Positions 46,493 through 58,244 of a stretch of 64,000 nt of DNA are shown one piece after another. The DNA is taken from contig JAEYPF010000019.1 of NCBI GenBank assembly GCA_023411115.1, positions 157,737 through 221,736 of the forward strand. Direction: 5' to 3'. The notes beneath the pieces were generated by a model, which was not told the DNA's origin, did no database searches, and saw only the letters and a list, made by a program, of their open reading frames with translations. The stretch comes from Methanobacteriota archaeon. Its GTDB lineage: Archaea; Methanobacteriota; Methanobacteria; Methanobacteriales; Methanobacteriaceae. Position 1 is the stretch's first letter. Every line of letters starts with the position of its first letter. The position numbers and the translations under genes were made by a program.

Positions 46493-47470
46493 TTATAGTA
46501 TATCCTCTGATTTTAAATGTTCCACAATTTTTTCTGTATCTGTTTTAACTACTTCTGCAGCTTTCATAAAGCTTTCTCGTTCGCCTGTGCTCATTTTTAT
46601 TGGTAATATACCTTCTATACCTTTTATTCCAAGTTTAACTGGTACTCCAAGGCAAACATCATTGATACCTTCTATATCTCCCTCAAGGTATGCAGTAACC
46701 GTTAATATTTTCCTTTCATCATTTAAAATGGTAGTTACGATGTTGGAAATAGCAAATGCTGGACCATATTCAGTGGCGCCCTTTTTACTGATTATATTGC
46801 TGCCTGCATTTTTTACCTTTTCAATGGTTTTTTTAATGTCAAAGGGCTGGTAGCCGGTAAAATAATCCCATGCAGAGTAATATTCAATTGGAATACCTCC
46901 AATGGAGGTTGAACTTATAAGAGGAACCATATGGGGTCCGTGCTGGCCAATTATCCTTGTATGGATCTCGCTCACGTGAACATGGAAATGTTTTGCCATA
47001 TAAGTTTTAAATCTTAAAGAATCCAGGTGATTTCCAAGGCCAAAAACTTTGTCTTTTTTAAATCCTGATGCTTTTAAAGCCACATAAGTCATAACATCTA
47101 CTGGATTAGTTATAACGAGTATTATGGAATCGGGGGAAACTTCTGCAATTTTTTTTGCATAATCTGCCACTATCTTAGCGTTAAGAACCCCTAAATCTTC
47201 TCTTTCCATTCCGGGACTTCTTGAAGCTCCTGCACTTAAAACAATTACATTTGATCCTTTAATATCGTTAAGATCAGAAGAAGTTTTTATAGATACATAC
47301 ACTCCTTTTGCAGCCAGTGCATCATAAATATCCAATGATTCTCCTTCTATTTTATCAATACTTTCCTCTCGGGCAATAAGTACTAATTTATTAACTGAAT
47401 TTTCTTCAGCCAGACAGAAAGCTGCTGCTCTTCCAACCCTTCCTGTTGAGCCGATTATACTGACTTTCAA
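46493..47470 (-). CDS. mdh: Malate dehydrogenase (LDH/MDH superfamily)
   Basis: NAD(P)-dependent reduction of oxaloacetate to malate. About 325 residues: VSIIGSTGRVGRAAAFCLA nucleotide loop, LSAGASRSPGMEREDLGVLNAKIV, ITNPVDVMTYVALKASGF, GLGNHLDSLRF with the catalytic Asp/Arg region, and IIGQHGPHMVPL with the proton-relay His. Start TTG 47470 is preferred: the fold begins there and AAGGTGTAA precedes it; the frame is open to 47536. A lactate or sulfolactate role is less likely given the motifs but cannot be excluded. Confidence 0.9.
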   Translation of the reverse strand: MKVSIIGSTGRVGRAAAFCLAEENSVNKLVLIAREESIDKIEGESLDIYDALAAKGVYVSIKTSSDLNDIKGSNVIVLSAGASRSPGMEREDLGVLNAKIVADYAKKIAEVSPDSIILVITNPVDVMTYVALKASGFKKDKVFGLGNHLDSLRFKTYMAKHFHVHVSEIHTRIIGQHGPHMVPLISSTSIGGIPIEYYSAWDYFTGYQPFDIKKTIEKVKNAGSNIISKKGATEYGPAFAISNIVTTILNDERKILTVTAYLEGDIEGINDVCLGVPVKLGIKGIEGILPIKMSTGERESFMKAAEVVKTDTEKIVEHLKSEDIL

Positions 47471-47668
47471 TATTACACCTTCATGAACGTTATTACAATT
47501 AAAAAAAAGTAATCTAGTTAATACTTTAAAGTCCAACCTTTATACTATCCTAATTAACTATATGTCATAGGGGTTATTAAAAGTAATTATTATTTCTCAT
47601 AAACTGGCGAATATTCTAGATATAGATATTAACCACTCTGATATAATTATTCTTATAAAATATAGATT

Positions 47669-47713
47669 ATATTGGGCCTTTATTAACTCATAATCATCAT
47701 AATGGCCCAATAT
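47669..47713. repeat. GC-containing inverted repeat between HEAT gene and mdh
   Basis: ATATTGGGCC and GGCCCAATAT (ten-base perfect arms) enclose 25 AT-rich bases. It lies between the HEAT gene end (47751) and the mdh start on the minus strand, so it may be a terminator stem or a leader hairpin. Confidence 0.45.
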
Positions 47714-47750
47714 GGGATAATAATGGCCTGTAGATAACCTGTTTAAGGTA

Positions 47751-48311
47751 TTATTCTAATTTTTTCAAGGATACCTTTGCCACTTTACGGACAAAGCCGC
47801 TTTTATCTTCTGCAGTTTTTTTAAGAGGTTCTACAGCCCTCTCATCTCCTAATTCTCCAAGGGCCCATGCTGCCCCGCTTCTAACAAAACCGCTTTCATC
47901 ATTTAATGTTTCTATGAGCACTTCAATAGCTTCTTTGTTTCCAATTTTCCCAAGGGCCCACGCTGCTCCTCCTCTAACACGCCAGTTATAATGATTTAAA
48001 GCTTCAATAAGAGGTTCTACAGCCGCATCGCCCATATCTCCAAGCGCCCCTGAGGCCTGTCTTCTAACCCATTTGTTTTCATCATTAAGGGTCTTTATAA
48101 GGGGTTCTATGGCTCTTGTATCTCCAATTTTTCCAAGGGTAAGTGCAGCTCCTTTCCTGGCATTTTTGTTTGGATCATCCAGAGCTTGAATAAGTTCTTC
48201 TACGGCAGGTTCTCCTATTTCTTCAAGAAGTTCTGAAGTTTGATGCTGAACATGTTCATCGTCATCCTTTAAATTTTGAACCAATCTTTTGATGTTTTCT
48301 TCCCTTTCCAT
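47751..48311 (-). CDS. HEAT-repeat protein (PBS-lyase type)
   Basis: 186 residues forming about five HEAT units of 31 residues: AVEELIQALDDPNKNARKGAALTLGKIGDTRAIEPLIKTLNDENKWVRRQASGALGDMGD and so on, with the LGKIGD/LGELGD ends conserved. A solenoid scaffold; similar repeats occur in phycobilin lyases and many regulators, so no specific job can be given. AAGGAAGTG precedes the ATG. Confidence 0.85.
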   Translation of the reverse strand: MEREENIKRLVQNLKDDDEHVQHQTSELLEEIGEPAVEELIQALDDPNKNARKGAALTLGKIGDTRAIEPLIKTLNDENKWVRRQASGALGDMGDAAVEPLIEALNHYNWRVRGGAAWALGKIGNKEAIEVLIETLNDESGFVRSGAAWALGELGDERAVEPLKKTAEDKSGFVRKVAKVSLKKLE

Positions 48312-48734
48312 GTTTACACTTCCTTATGCATATCCTTAATTTCAAATATTATAATTTCATTAACCAAAATTGCAATTCTGGGTTAGAATATTGGCATTTG
48401 GGTAGATTTTATATATTATTTGTCTTTCATTTGGCATATATTTAATGGAATTTAAATGAGATATATGGAACAATTTTTTCTGTAATTAGGTATTGCACAA
48501 AGTCTTTTCTACTTTGATCCAAAATAATGGTTAATATTTCTTTAAATGGAGTAATATTTAGTTCAGTACTCACACCCTTGATTTCACGGGGTATTTTCGT
48601 TATTGAGATGATGGGTTCTATTTTTAAGGTGAATTAACCCATTATTAATCGTAAATATTTTTTTATTTACAATTATCGTGATGCAGGTCACAGAAACCAT
48701 TTAATTTATATTCTTTGAAGTTATACTATAATAT

Positions 48735-48781
48735 GGCACCCTTGGGCTAACTTCTACATTTGATGCTTCTAAGAGGGTGCC
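48735..48781 (+). ncRNA. Candidate small structured RNA
   Basis: GGCACCCTT (48735-48743) pairs with AAGAGGGTGCC (48771-48781), an 8-9 bp GC-rich stem in a very AT-rich 698-base gap (48312-49009). A TATA-like TTTATATT lies at 48704-48711, about 27 bases before the stem, the archaeal TATA-to-start distance. After the stem come T-rich runs (TCTTTATTTTGTTTT). No reading frame is present. It is too short for a tRNA. The rest of the gap shows nothing I can identify. Confidence 0.4.
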
Positions 48782-49009
48782 GGACCACTCTTTATTTTGT
48801 TTTAAAGTGCTTAAATGAGCATACATTTTATTTTAAGTAGAATTATATGATTTTGGGCAATATAGAATTATAAAAATATAATAATATGTAGGTAAAAGCA
48901 TTATAATAGATATGACCCAATAGAATTTCTAAATATTTCTAAAGTTAATGAATAATGAAGATACATATTATGGTTTAAATTATATAGTAAAATGGTATTT
49001 GGTGAGTTA

Positions 49010-50005
49010 ATGTATGATATAGCTGTTATACCGGGAGATGGTGTTGGAAAAGAGGTTATGGAAGCAACACTACATATTTTAGATGCATTAGACATTCAAT
49101 TCGATTATAATGAAGCATATGCTGGAGAAGGATGTTTTAAAGAGGTAGGAACTAATCTGCCTGATGAAACAATTCAGACTGCAATAAATTCTGATGCAAC
49201 ACTGTTTGGAGCTGTAACCACAGTTGCCAGCCAGAAAAGTGCCATTGTAACTTTAAGGAAAGAACTGGATCTCTACGCCAATGTAAGGCCTGTTAAATCC
49301 TATCCCGGCGCAAAAAGTCTATTCAACGATCTTGACTTTATAATAATGAGAGAAAACACTGAAGGACTTTATTCTGGTATTGAAGAAGAAACTGAAGAAG
49401 GAGCAACTGCTAAAAGGGTTATAACAAGAAAAGCAAGTAAAAGAATCTGTAAATTCGCTTTTGAACACGCCAAAAAGACAGGTAGAAGCAAAGTTACTGC
49501 AGTACATAAGGCAAATGTCCTTAAAAAGACTGATGGACTATTTAGAGATACTTTTTATAAAGTGGCTGAGGAGTACAGGGATATCGAAACTGATGACCGT
49601 TATGTTGACGCTACAGCGATGTTTTTCATTACAAATCCACACATGTTTGATGTTATCGTAACAACTAACTTGTTCGGCGATATACTTTCAGATGAAGGTG
49701 CAGGACTCGTAGGAGGGCTTGGCTTATTACCCTCTGCCAATATTGGAGAAAATAATTGCTTATTTGAACCAGTACATGGATCAGCGCCAGATATCGCCGG
49801 TAAAAATATTGCTAATCCTTCTGCCATGATTTTATCTGCAGTGTTAATGCTTGATTACCTTGAAGAGCATGATGCAGCACATACAGTCGAAAATGCATTA
49901 ATCGAAGTTTTAAGCGAAGCTAAAGCCCTAACCCCCGACCTCGGTGGCAGCGCATCCACAATGGAAATGGCAAACGAAATCAAAAATAAAATAGAAGAAA
50001 AATAA
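49010..50005 (+). CDS. Isocitrate/isopropylmalate dehydrogenase family (AksF/LeuB type)
   Basis: About 331 residues of the NAD-dependent beta-decarboxylating dehydrogenase family: DIAVIPGDGVGKEVMEA, FGAVTTVASQKS, LYANVRPVKSYPG, DFIIMRENTEGLYSGIE, TAVHKANVLKKTDGLF and FEPVHGSAPDIAGKNIANP. In methanogens two paralogues exist, LeuB (leucine) and AksF (homoisocitrate-type steps towards coenzyme B); RENTEGLYSG with YAN in the ligand loop is compatible with AksF, but I cannot tell them apart with certainty. ATG 49010 follows GGTGAG by three bases; ATG 48992 is the longer alternative. Confidence 0.88.
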   Translation: MYDIAVIPGDGVGKEVMEATLHILDALDIQFDYNEAYAGEGCFKEVGTNLPDETIQTAINSDATLFGAVTTVASQKSAIVTLRKELDLYANVRPVKSYPGAKSLFNDLDFIIMRENTEGLYSGIEEETEEGATAKRVITRKASKRICKFAFEHAKKTGRSKVTAVHKANVLKKTDGLFRDTFYKVAEEYRDIETDDRYVDATAMFFITNPHMFDVIVTTNLFGDILSDEGAGLVGGLGLLPSANIGENNCLFEPVHGSAPDIAGKNIANPSAMILSAVLMLDYLEEHDAAHTVENALIEVLSEAKALTPDLGGSASTMEMANEIKNKIEEK

Positions 50006-50353
50006 TTTTTTTTATAATTGAAGGTTAAATTATACTTTGAAATTTATGAATATGTATTATTTTATTGAATTAAATCGTTATGATGGTGGGATCAGTTTAA
50101 ATCAATAAATACGTTAGCTTTATTAATGTCAATATACATCTAATTATTTATTGTGTATTAAATGGAATTTTAAAAAATTTCAGACTGCAAGTTGCGGGGT
50201 GACATTTAGTAAGTTTTATATTGATACAAATTCATATTTTTCTATAGAATTAAGGGTGATATAAACTGTGTTAACGCTTTTATGTAATTTTGAACTTAAA
50301 CTTGTTCATTCAATGATAAACTGAAGCCACCTTTAATCAGTTTTTACAACCTC

Positions 50354-50593
50354 AAAAAATCGAAGCTGATAAAAATCTTTGATTTTTGTCGCGTCAAAAT
50401 TCTTTGAATTTTAACAGATTTTTTGGGTTCAGAAAATGCAAAGCATGCAAAATTAAAATTTTGCTGCCCGAAAAATCGTAGATTTTTCGACGGCATGCGA
50501 AAAACTTTGTTTTTCGCTGTTTGCAAAGCACAGCTTTGCAACCGCAAAAAAATTGAAAATTTTTTGCATGTAGCAAAATCGAAGATTTTGCTA
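50354..50593. repeat. Train of about eight hairpins upstream of the FBP aldolase/phosphatase gene
   Basis: Within 240 bases: AAAAATC-TTT-GATTTTT (50371-50387), AAAATTC-TTT-GAATTTT (50396-50412), GCAAAATT-AA-AATTTTGC (50447-50464), CGAAAAATC-GTA-GATTTTTCG (50469-50489), GCGAAAAAC-TTT-GTTTTTCGC (50497-50517), TTGCAAAGC-ACA-GCTTTGCAA (50521-50541), a GCAAAAAAATT-GAA hairpin (50544-50567) and TAGCAAAATC-GAA-GATTTTGCTA (50571-50593). Most have three-base loops closed by C-G. It fills much of the 50006-50645 gap; the rest is AT-rich. Confidence 0.8.
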
Positions 50594-50645
50594 ACATTTT
50601 CTTCAATATTTTAAAAACATTTTTATAATAATTGGAGGTATTTTA

Positions 50646-51743
<1,098 letters not shown>

Positions 51744-51776
51744 TACCGACCTCTTTTTTTACTTATTTTTTTTAAT

Positions 51777-52562
51777 TTATCTCAAAAATAATTTAGAAGG
51801 ATTTTCAGCGCACATTTTCTTTATACCTGTTTTTTTAATTCCATATTCGAGCATAGAATCAATGAACATTTTCATTCCTTCTACAGGAGCTGGATTATGC
51901 GCTTGACCAAAATCAGTTGCCATTATACACCTTTCAGGCCCAACTTCTTTAATTGCCCCCGCCATTATTTTTGGATCTAAATTATCATGCTTTTCCATGC
52001 ATGCAACAAAGCAATGCTCGAGATAAGCGTGCGTAGACATTTCTTTTTGTTCATCGATGCTTGCACCTACAACTCCTGTTAGGGGATGATTAACGATCAC
52101 TTTCTTGATTTTCAGACTTTTTGCATAATCAAGGAGTAAGAATATCTCATCCGGCTTTAAGTGACCGGTAGCTAAAACTAAATCATTTTCTGCAATGATA
52201 TTAAGAATGTTTTCTGTATTTTCGTAATTTATATTGATTTTTGGAGCGGAAATGGTGGGAAACCATACAATTCTGCCGCCAAGGTCAGCAGTAGTCTTAA
52301 CAGCCTCTGGATTTAGTCCACCAATATTTAAATTTAAACATACTCCTCCAATCACTTTGAATCCTGATATTTTTTCTGCAATTTGGGCCCGACTTGCAGT
52401 GGACTCAACATGGGATTTTATGACAATTGCTCCCATTTTTTCATTTTTAGCATTCATTGTAGCTTCAATGTCATTTAATGCTCTTGGTCTAACGTCAGGA
52501 GCAGTATGGACATGAGTATCTATAAACCCTTCCAGTAAGGGCTCTTTTTTAAATTTAACCAT
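51777..52562 (-). CDS. DUF6282-like metal-dependent hydrolase (amidohydrolase fold)
   Basis: 261 residues. DTHVHTAPD at 15-23 is the first metal motif of amidohydrolase/PHP-like barrels; VIKSHVESTA, VNHPLTG and MATDFGQAHNPAPVEG supply later ligands. The fold is TIM-barrel-like. The substrate is unknown. It ends in convergence with fbp and is followed upstream by the fumarase beta gene on the same strand, 13 bases away. No good ribosome binding site is seen, so coupling to the upstream gene is possible. Confidence 0.75.
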   Translation of the reverse strand: MVKFKKEPLLEGFIDTHVHTAPDVRPRALNDIEATMNAKNEKMGAIVIKSHVESTASRAQIAEKISGFKVIGGVCLNLNIGGLNPEAVKTTADLGGRIVWFPTISAPKININYENTENILNIIAENDLVLATGHLKPDEIFLLLDYAKSLKIKKVIVNHPLTGVVGASIDEQKEMSTHAYLEHCFVACMEKHDNLDPKIMAGAIKEVGPERCIMATDFGQAHNPAPVEGMKMFIDSMLEYGIKKTGIKKMCAENPSKLFLR

Positions 52563-52574
52563 GAGAATCGTTTT

Positions 52575-53132
52575 TTAAATTGATATTTTCCTTCTTACTT
52601 CCTCATAGAGGTTATTTCCATTTGAATCCATTGCAACAACTAAGGGGCCAAAATCTTTAACTTCAAGCTCCCATATGGCTTCTGGTACTCCTAAATCAAT
52701 CCAGTTAACCCCTTTTACATTTATAATTGATTTAACGTATAATGCGGCACATCCTCCAACCGCAGCAAGATATACGGCATTATTTTGAGAAAGCGCATCT
52801 GCAGTTTTCTCGTCCATGCCCCCTTTCCCGATTATGGCACTTACTCCTAATTTCAGGACATCTGGCTGGTATGGGTTCATCCTTGTGCTTGTTGTAGGGC
52901 CTACTGCAACCATTTCATAATCCACACCTTCATCAGAGGCTATAGTTTTTATTATGGGGCCTGCATGAAAAATAACTGCACCTTCAAGGTCTACAGGGGA
53001 ACCTTCCTCTAAAATTCTTTGATGGGCCCTATCCCTTGCAGTATAAATTGTACCTGATATGTATACGATATCTCCAACTTTCAATTTTTGTGTATCTTCT
53101 TTTGAAAGCGGTGTTTTAAATTTTACATTCAT
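52575..53132 (-). CDS. Fumarate hydratase / L-tartrate dehydratase beta subunit (class I)
   Basis: 185 residues corresponding to the C-terminal half of class I fumarase: [76 protein letters not shown] and [33 protein letters not shown]. In methanogens the iron-sulfur alpha subunit is a separate gene, not in this window. Acts in the partial reductive TCA path. AGGTGA precedes the ATG. Confidence 0.92.
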   Translation of the reverse strand: MNVKFKTPLSKEDTQKLKVGDIVYISGTIYTARDRAHQRILEEGSPVDLEGAVIFHAGPIIKTIASDEGVDYEMVAVGPTTSTRMNPYQPDVLKLGVSAIIGKGGMDEKTADALSQNNAVYLAAVGGCAALYVKSIINVKGVNWIDLGVPEAIWELEVKDFGPLVVAMDSNGNNLYEEVRRKISI

Positions 53133-53354
53133 ATATTCACCTGTATTTTAACGTTTAATTTTTGCTTCTCTTCTTTGAAAGCTATATTTTAAGTTTTATA
53201 TCATTTGTAATCTCTATTTTTTGGTATATTCTTTAAAAATAGTATTTTTCTCCAGATTAATTTAATTTTTGTGAAACGATAATGTTATTTATATAGATAG
53301 GTATAATAGCTATTTATTATCTTTCAATAAATTTATGATTTTTAGAGGTTGATT

Positions 53355-55181
53355 ATGTCCAGTGAAAATAAACTCGTAAGTCTTACAAAATACATTATGA
53401 CCCTTCCACCAACCAGGATTTCCCTCTTTACCATGGTGTTTTTAAGTTTCATTATAGGTTGCATTGCTTTTTTAATGGCGCCATCAGCAAAAGAGTCCAT
53501 ACTTTACAGCGTGGTTTATGGTGGCTCAACTGGTTTTCTAATTTTTGGCTTGATGTCTATAATGGGCGGAGGATTAACTCAGCCAATGGTAAATGCCTTT
53601 AAAGGTAGACACATGAAAATGAAGCAATCCATGTTTCTTGCACTTCTTTCCATGTTGATAGTTGGGATCATATATGTAATTGGAAGTATCGTATCTGTAT
53701 TCACTGTGAATAATTACATTTTAAATGCATTAATATTTGGTTGTGTTATTGCATTTGCTTTTAGGACCCTTGTAATATGGGGAACATCTAATATAAGCCT
53801 TATAAAATCTATTGTCGTGTCCGTAGTTCAACCAGCACTTATATTAAGTATGGTAGTAGTTATAGCTTTCTTAACCAGTATAACAACAAATATTGGGGAC
53901 TTTAGTATAATAGCCATCGTTATAAAAATAGTGATTGCATCCATAATTCTTGTAATTGCGATTTATTCTTTTGTAGCAATTATAGAATCTCCTATGAGAA
54001 GAAACCTGGGAGTAGGCGGTTTAGAGCTTTTAAGTCTTGCCCTGGCCCATATTACAGAAGGTTCACCAGCTATGGAAAAACTTTTTGATGATATAGGTGA
54101 GCCAATTGATACCCTAACTGGAGTTTTATCTTTCAAGGGTAAAAACGGCATTAAAGCGATTTTTTTATCACCCTGTGTTCATCCAGGCCCACTTGGAAAT
54201 ATTGGAGGTGGAAACCTTCCCACAATACTTTCCAATAAATTCGATGTGTTTACAATGGTCTCACATGGGCCATCTACCCATGATTTTAACCCTGTGGCTT
54301 CAAAAGAGATAAATAAAATAGAAAGTGTCGTTAAAGAAGCGTTAAATGGTATGGATTATTCTGAAAGTGCCAGTAAATTTTTCAGAGTTGAAAATGAGGG
54401 CGCAGTAATTGGTGCACAGTATTTTGATAAAAGTTTATTGATGCTTGCTACATTTTCACCCAGGGGATTTGATGATATAGATTTTGGAGTTGGCCTTGCC
54501 TTGATGAACCTTGCAAAGGCATCATGTGATGTTGAAAATGTTATATTTGTTGATTGCCACAACAGCTTTAAGGGTGAAGGAGGAAGAATTTTACCAGGTA
54601 ATAAGGAAGTTTTTGAGCTTATGGGGGCAGTTGAAAAACTTAAAACTCCTGAACAGGAAAATGGAATTAGGGTGGGCTGCAGTTATGATCCACTGGATGA
54701 TATGTCCAAAGAAGATGGTATTGGTCAAAGTGGAGTAAAAGTAATGGTTATTGAGGTTAACGGCGCTCAAAAAACTGCATACATACTTTTAGATTCTAAC
54801 AATATGGTTATAGGATTTAGAGAAGAAATAATAGAGAAAGTTAAAGCATTGGGAATAGATATGACCGAGGTAATGACTACAGATACTCACTTTGTAAATA
54901 CAATGTCTGGCGGTCATAATCCTGTAGGTTATAAAAAGCAGAGTGAAATAGTAGATGCCATTTTAAAATGTACTAGAGAGGCTTTAAATGACTTAGAAGA
55001 TGTTTCTGTTGGTTGTAAAGTGGCTAATATTGAAGACATTAAAACTTTTGGTCCTTTAAATGCTACTGAACTTGTAACTACTATAAGTTCAATTGTGGCT
55101 GTAAGCAGGGTGTTTGCTCCGCTGGTATTCATAGCAGCGCTATTATTCACGTTCATATGGATTTTTTACGGGCATTTCTAA
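53355..55181 (+). CDS. DUF2070 family membrane protein
   Basis: About 608 residues. Six to seven hydrophobic segments fill the first 215 residues and one more closes the protein ([20 protein letters not shown]). The large cytoplasmic domain between them contains [48 protein letters not shown] and [17 protein letters not shown]. The repeated His/Asp motifs suggest metal binding and an enzymatic role. It is an archaeal family of unknown function. GAGGT lies six bases before ATG 53355. Confidence 0.85.
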   Translation: MSSENKLVSLTKYIMTLPPTRISLFTMVFLSFIIGCIAFLMAPSAKESILYSVVYGGSTGFLIFGLMSIMGGGLTQPMVNAFKGRHMKMKQSMFLALLSMLIVGIIYVIGSIVSVFTVNNYILNALIFGCVIAFAFRTLVIWGTSNISLIKSIVVSVVQPALILSMVVVIAFLTSITTNIGDFSIIAIVIKIVIASIILVIAIYSFVAIIESPMRRNLGVGGLELLSLALAHITEGSPAMEKLFDDIGEPIDTLTGVLSFKGKNGIKAIFLSPCVHPGPLGNIGGGNLPTILSNKFDVFTMVSHGPSTHDFNPVASKEINKIESVVKEALNGMDYSESASKFFRVENEGAVIGAQYFDKSLLMLATFSPRGFDDIDFGVGLALMNLAKASCDVENVIFVDCHNSFKGEGGRILPGNKEVFELMGAVEKLKTPEQENGIRVGCSYDPLDDMSKEDGIGQSGVKVMVIEVNGAQKTAYILLDSNNMVIGFREEIIEKVKALGIDMTEVMTTDTHFVNTMSGGHNPVGYKKQSEIVDAILKCTREALNDLEDVSVGCKVANIEDIKTFGPLNATELVTTISSIVAVSRVFAPLVFIAALLFTFIWIFYGHF

Positions 55182-55248
55182 CTATTTTGGATGTTAGCCA
55201 ATAAACAAAAAATAGGATTGGATTAAACCAGTAAAAAGAGGATTCAAG

Positions 55249-55268
55249 CGAGTATTCTTTAATACTCG
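55249..55268. terminator. Hairpin terminator between convergent genes
   Basis: CGAGTATT-CTTT-AATACTCG, eight-base perfect arms, followed on the plus strand by GTAAAAAAAG and on the minus strand by T-poor sequence. It lies 68 bases after the DUF2070 stop and just before the end of the convergent small membrane protein gene. Confidence 0.6.
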
Positions 55269-55295
55269 TAAAAAAAGTTAGATTAAATTTTTATT

Positions 55296-55568
55296 TTATA
55301 ATATATTGTATAATGCGACCCATACGATGATCCATACAAAGAAGAAAATAACTATACCACTCCATAACCATCCACTTAATCCGCCGACTTCTTCTTTTCC
55401 AAATATTCTTTCTGAAATTTGGCCGGATAAATAAAGAATGATTAAAGCTACTATAACAGCTATCGCTTCATTTTTATATATTATTCCAGTTGATAGTGCA
55501 AATGAGATGTAACCTGCTATTGCTCCAGTAATTGTATGAAGGGCAGCTAATTTACCGTCTACGTCCAT
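55296..55568 (-). CDS. Small membrane protein, EMC6-like
   Basis: 90 residues with three hydrophobic segments (about 12-28, 33-48, 67-88) and a short polar loop ([13 protein letters not shown]). Size and topology recall the archaeal EMC6-like/DUF5379 group of Methanobacteriales, helper proteins thought to act in membrane insertion; I am not certain of the assignment. GGAGG lies eight bases before ATG. Monocistronic. Confidence 0.6.
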   Translation of the reverse strand: MDVDGKLAALHTITGAIAGYISFALSTGIIYKNEAIAVIVALIILYLSGQISERIFGKEEVGGLSGWLWSGIVIFFFVWIIVWVALYNIL

Positions 55569-55920
55569 ATTTTTTCCTCCATTTTATGATCTATTTTCTA
55601 ATCCATATAATATTTAGTATTTTAAATATTTTGTTTCTCCTCAACACGTTAATTCATTGATCGATGAATTTAATTCATGTTCTAACAAATATAAAAATTG
55701 TATGTTAATTAGAGGATTCTTTATATACATTGGTGAGATTACTAATAAATGTTTTATCAAATAAAATAGATTTTCTGAATTTGATTATATTATGTAGATA
55801 ACTATTATTATATGTTATAGTAACGTTTTCAAGATTAAATTACTGTTATACATCAAATTTTCAGTATATTTTATAATTAAATTGCTGTTTGCCATTATGT
55901 GATAATCAAGGTGGGTTATA
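55569..55920. other. Divergent promoter region with near-palindrome
   Basis: 352 AT-rich bases between the EMC6-like gene and rqcH. AATTCAT/ATGAATT arms around TGATCG (55651-55670) form a near-perfect palindrome that could be an operator. A plus-strand TATA-like TTTATATAC lies near 55720. Nothing else is seen. Confidence 0.45.
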
Positions 55921-57897
55921 ATGAAAAATATGTCTAATGTAGATGTTTACGCTATTTGTCATGAATTAAGAGAATTATTAAAAGGTGCAAGGGTAGATAA
56001 GGCCTACCAACCTACTAAAGACACAGTTTTAATAAGATTTCATGTATCTGGTAAGGGGAGAGTTGACATTGTCTTTCAAGCTGGAAGAAGAATGCACATG
56101 ACTCAATACCCATTACCTAATCCTAAAATACCTCCAAACTTCCCGATGCTCCTTAGAAAATACATTAAAGGGGCCACAGTAGAAGATGTTAGGCAGTACA
56201 ATTTTGATAGAATAGTGGAACTTCATGTTGCTAAAGAACACAAATTTACCCTGGTAGTGGAACTTTTTGCTAAAGGTAATATAATCCTTTTAAATGAAGA
56301 AGGAACGATTATTTTACCACTTAAACGTAAATTATGGAGTGATAGGAGAATTTCGTCCAAAGAAGAGTATAAATATCCTCCAAAAAAAGGCATAAATCCA
56401 CTTGAACTGGAAAAAGAAGAACTTAAAAAATTATTTGAAGATTCTGATACAGACGTTATAAGGACCCTTGCAAGAAGTGGATTGGGCGGTATTTATGCTG
56501 AAGAAATTATACTGAGGTCTAATATTCAAAAGGAAATATCAGCTGCAGAACTTTCAGATGAAGATATAGATTCTATTTATAATGCAATTTATGAACTTTT
56601 TGAACCACTTAGAACGTCCAGATTCCATCCACAAATAGTGTCTGATGGAAAGGAAGACGCCCTGCCCCTTGACCTTAAAATCTATGAAGATTACAAAAAA
56701 GAGATATTTGAAACTTATAATGAGGCTGCAGATGAATTCTTTAGTAGTAAAGTAAGGGAAGACATTAAAAATGAATATGAAGGTATTTGGGGCGCAGAAG
56801 TCAAAAAATTCGAAAAAAGATTGAGGATACAGGAAGAAACATTATCCAAATTCCAGAAAACCATTAAAGACTCTAAAAAGAAGGGTGACTTGTTGTATGC
56901 GTATTTTGGAAATGTTCAAAATATCCTTGATATTATAAAAGATGCAAGGGAAAAGTATTCATGGAATGAAATAGGTTCAAAGCTTAAAACTGCCAGAAAA
57001 CAGGGTCTAGAAGGAGCTGAAATCATTGAATCCCTTGATAAACTTGGAAACCTTACCTTAAAAATAGATGATGAAGTGATTAGGATAGATGCTAAATTGG
57101 AAATTCCTGAAAATGCTGAAGTCTATTATGAGAAGGCTAAAAAGGCCAAAAGGAAAATAAATGGGGTCAATATTGCCATCGAAAAGACCAAAAAGGAAAT
57201 TGAAAAAGCAAAGAATAAAAAAGAGATTGAAATGGAAAGGGTCACATTACCTCAAAAAAGGGTCAAAAAGGAGCTTAAATGGTTTGAAAAGCTTAGATGG
57301 TTCCTTTCTTCAGACGGATTTTTAGTAATTGGAGGCAGAGATGCAAACTCCAACGAAATAGTGGTTAAAAAATATATGGAAAATAAAGACATTTACTTCC
57401 ATTCAGACATACATGGAGCGCCTTCGGTTATAATAAAAAGTGAAGGTAGGGAAGTACCTGAAACAACCATTAATGAGGCTGCCTCTTTTGCAGCGTCCTT
57501 TTCCAGTGCATGGACAAAAGGATTTGGATCGCAGGATGTGTACTGGGTTCATCCCGATCAGGTTTCAAAGACTCCTCAATCAGGTGAATTTGTTCAAAAA
57601 GGTGCATTTATAATTCGCGGAGCTAGAAATTACATAAGGGCTGCAACACTTTTAATTGCAGTTGGGGTAGTGGATTATGAAGGCGAGCGGTTAATGGCAG
57701 GTCCTCTTGATGCTGTAAAGAAATATACTGATAATTATGTCATTATAAAACCGGGTTACACTAAAAAAGAGGCATTAGCAAGGGAAATAAGGCGAAGAAT
57801 TGATCAGGAACACATCATTACCATGGATGACCTGGTAAGGGTTTTACCTTCTGGAAAAGCAGATATTGTGGATGAAAGGGATCTTAGAAGGAGATAA
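55921..57897 (+). CDS. rqcH: Ribosome-rescue factor RqcH (NFACT family)
   Basis: Binds 50S subunits with stalled peptidyl-tRNA and, in bacteria, directs alanine tailing. 658 residues in the family order: NFACT-N ([39 protein letters not shown]), a helix-hairpin-helix middle ([14 protein letters not shown]), a long coiled coil (about 280-450), then the NFACT-R/DUF814 domain ([42 protein letters not shown], about 460-570). The C-terminus is basic. GGTGG precedes the ATG. Archaeal function is inferred from homologues. Confidence 0.94.
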   Translation: MKNMSNVDVYAICHELRELLKGARVDKAYQPTKDTVLIRFHVSGKGRVDIVFQAGRRMHMTQYPLPNPKIPPNFPMLLRKYIKGATVEDVRQYNFDRIVELHVAKEHKFTLVVELFAKGNIILLNEEGTIILPLKRKLWSDRRISSKEEYKYPPKKGINPLELEKEELKKLFEDSDTDVIRTLARSGLGGIYAEEIILRSNIQKEISAAELSDEDIDSIYNAIYELFEPLRTSRFHPQIVSDGKEDALPLDLKIYEDYKKEIFETYNEAADEFFSSKVREDIKNEYEGIWGAEVKKFEKRLRIQEETLSKFQKTIKDSKKKGDLLYAYFGNVQNILDIIKDAREKYSWNEIGSKLKTARKQGLEGAEIIESLDKLGNLTLKIDDEVIRIDAKLEIPENAEVYYEKAKKAKRKINGVNIAIEKTKKEIEKAKNKKEIEMERVTLPQKRVKKELKWFEKLRWFLSSDGFLVIGGRDANSNEIVVKKYMENKDIYFHSDIHGAPSVIIKSEGREVPETTINEAASFAASFSSAWTKGFGSQDVYWVHPDQVSKTPQSGEFVQKGAFIIRGARNYIRAATLLIAVGVVDYEGERLMAGPLDAVKKYTDNYVIIKPGYTKKEALAREIRRRIDQEHIITMDDLVRVLPSGKADIVDERDLRRR

Positions 57898-57938
57898 TTT
57901 AAAATAAAATAGGTTAAGACAATGCTGAAGATATGTTT

Positions 57939-58244
57939 TTAAATATTGTCCTTCTCATTTATCTTCTTTTTAAGTAAAAAGTTAATATCAATTACATATT
58001 TTCCTTCTTCATCTGAAACAATTATAGAATCATCTTCTAAAAGTGAAGGAAGATTTACTTCGTAAATCCCATGTTCATGGACCATTATAGTTTCAATAGA
58101 TTCTCCATGAGGTTCTCCTTTGTTATCTTCAGGCTTTTCTTCGGGATAATATTCAAAAAAATGACTACCGCACTCTGGACATCCTTTAAGAATATCTTCT
58201 GATTTTCCTTTAAAGAGAGAGCCGCACTTAATGCAGAGATGCAC
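57939..58244 (-). CDS. OapC/ArvC-like zinc-ribbon protein
   Basis: About 101 residues. The N-terminal ribbon [11 protein letters not shown]...[15 protein letters not shown] binds zinc; the acidic C-terminus ([33 protein letters not shown]) is conserved among archaea. It forms a fixed trio with the DUF2073 protein and an Era-like GTPase, called OapA/B/C (origin-associated proteins) in haloarchaea. GTG 58244 is chosen: GGTGAT lies four bases upstream, and the frame overlaps the OapB end by 17 bases. Confidence 0.78.
   Translation of the reverse strand: MHLCIKCGSLFKGKSEDILKGCPECGSHFFEYYPEEKPEDNKGEPHGESIETIMVHEHGIYEVNLPSLLEDDSIIVSDEEGKYVIDINFLLKKKINEKDNI

Noticed and set aside
48735..48784. tRNA gene
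   Set aside because: The closing stem resembles an acceptor arm and is followed by GGACCA, but the whole is only about 47 bases and has no D, anticodon or T arms.
50354..50593. CRISPR array
   Set aside because: Units are of different sequence and spacing with no constant repeat of 24-37 bases and no cas genes nearby.
50344..50614. Short open frames within the hairpin train
   Set aside because: They arise from AT-rich inverted repeats on both strands, lack ribosome binding sites, and encode low-complexity Phe/Lys/Cys peptides.
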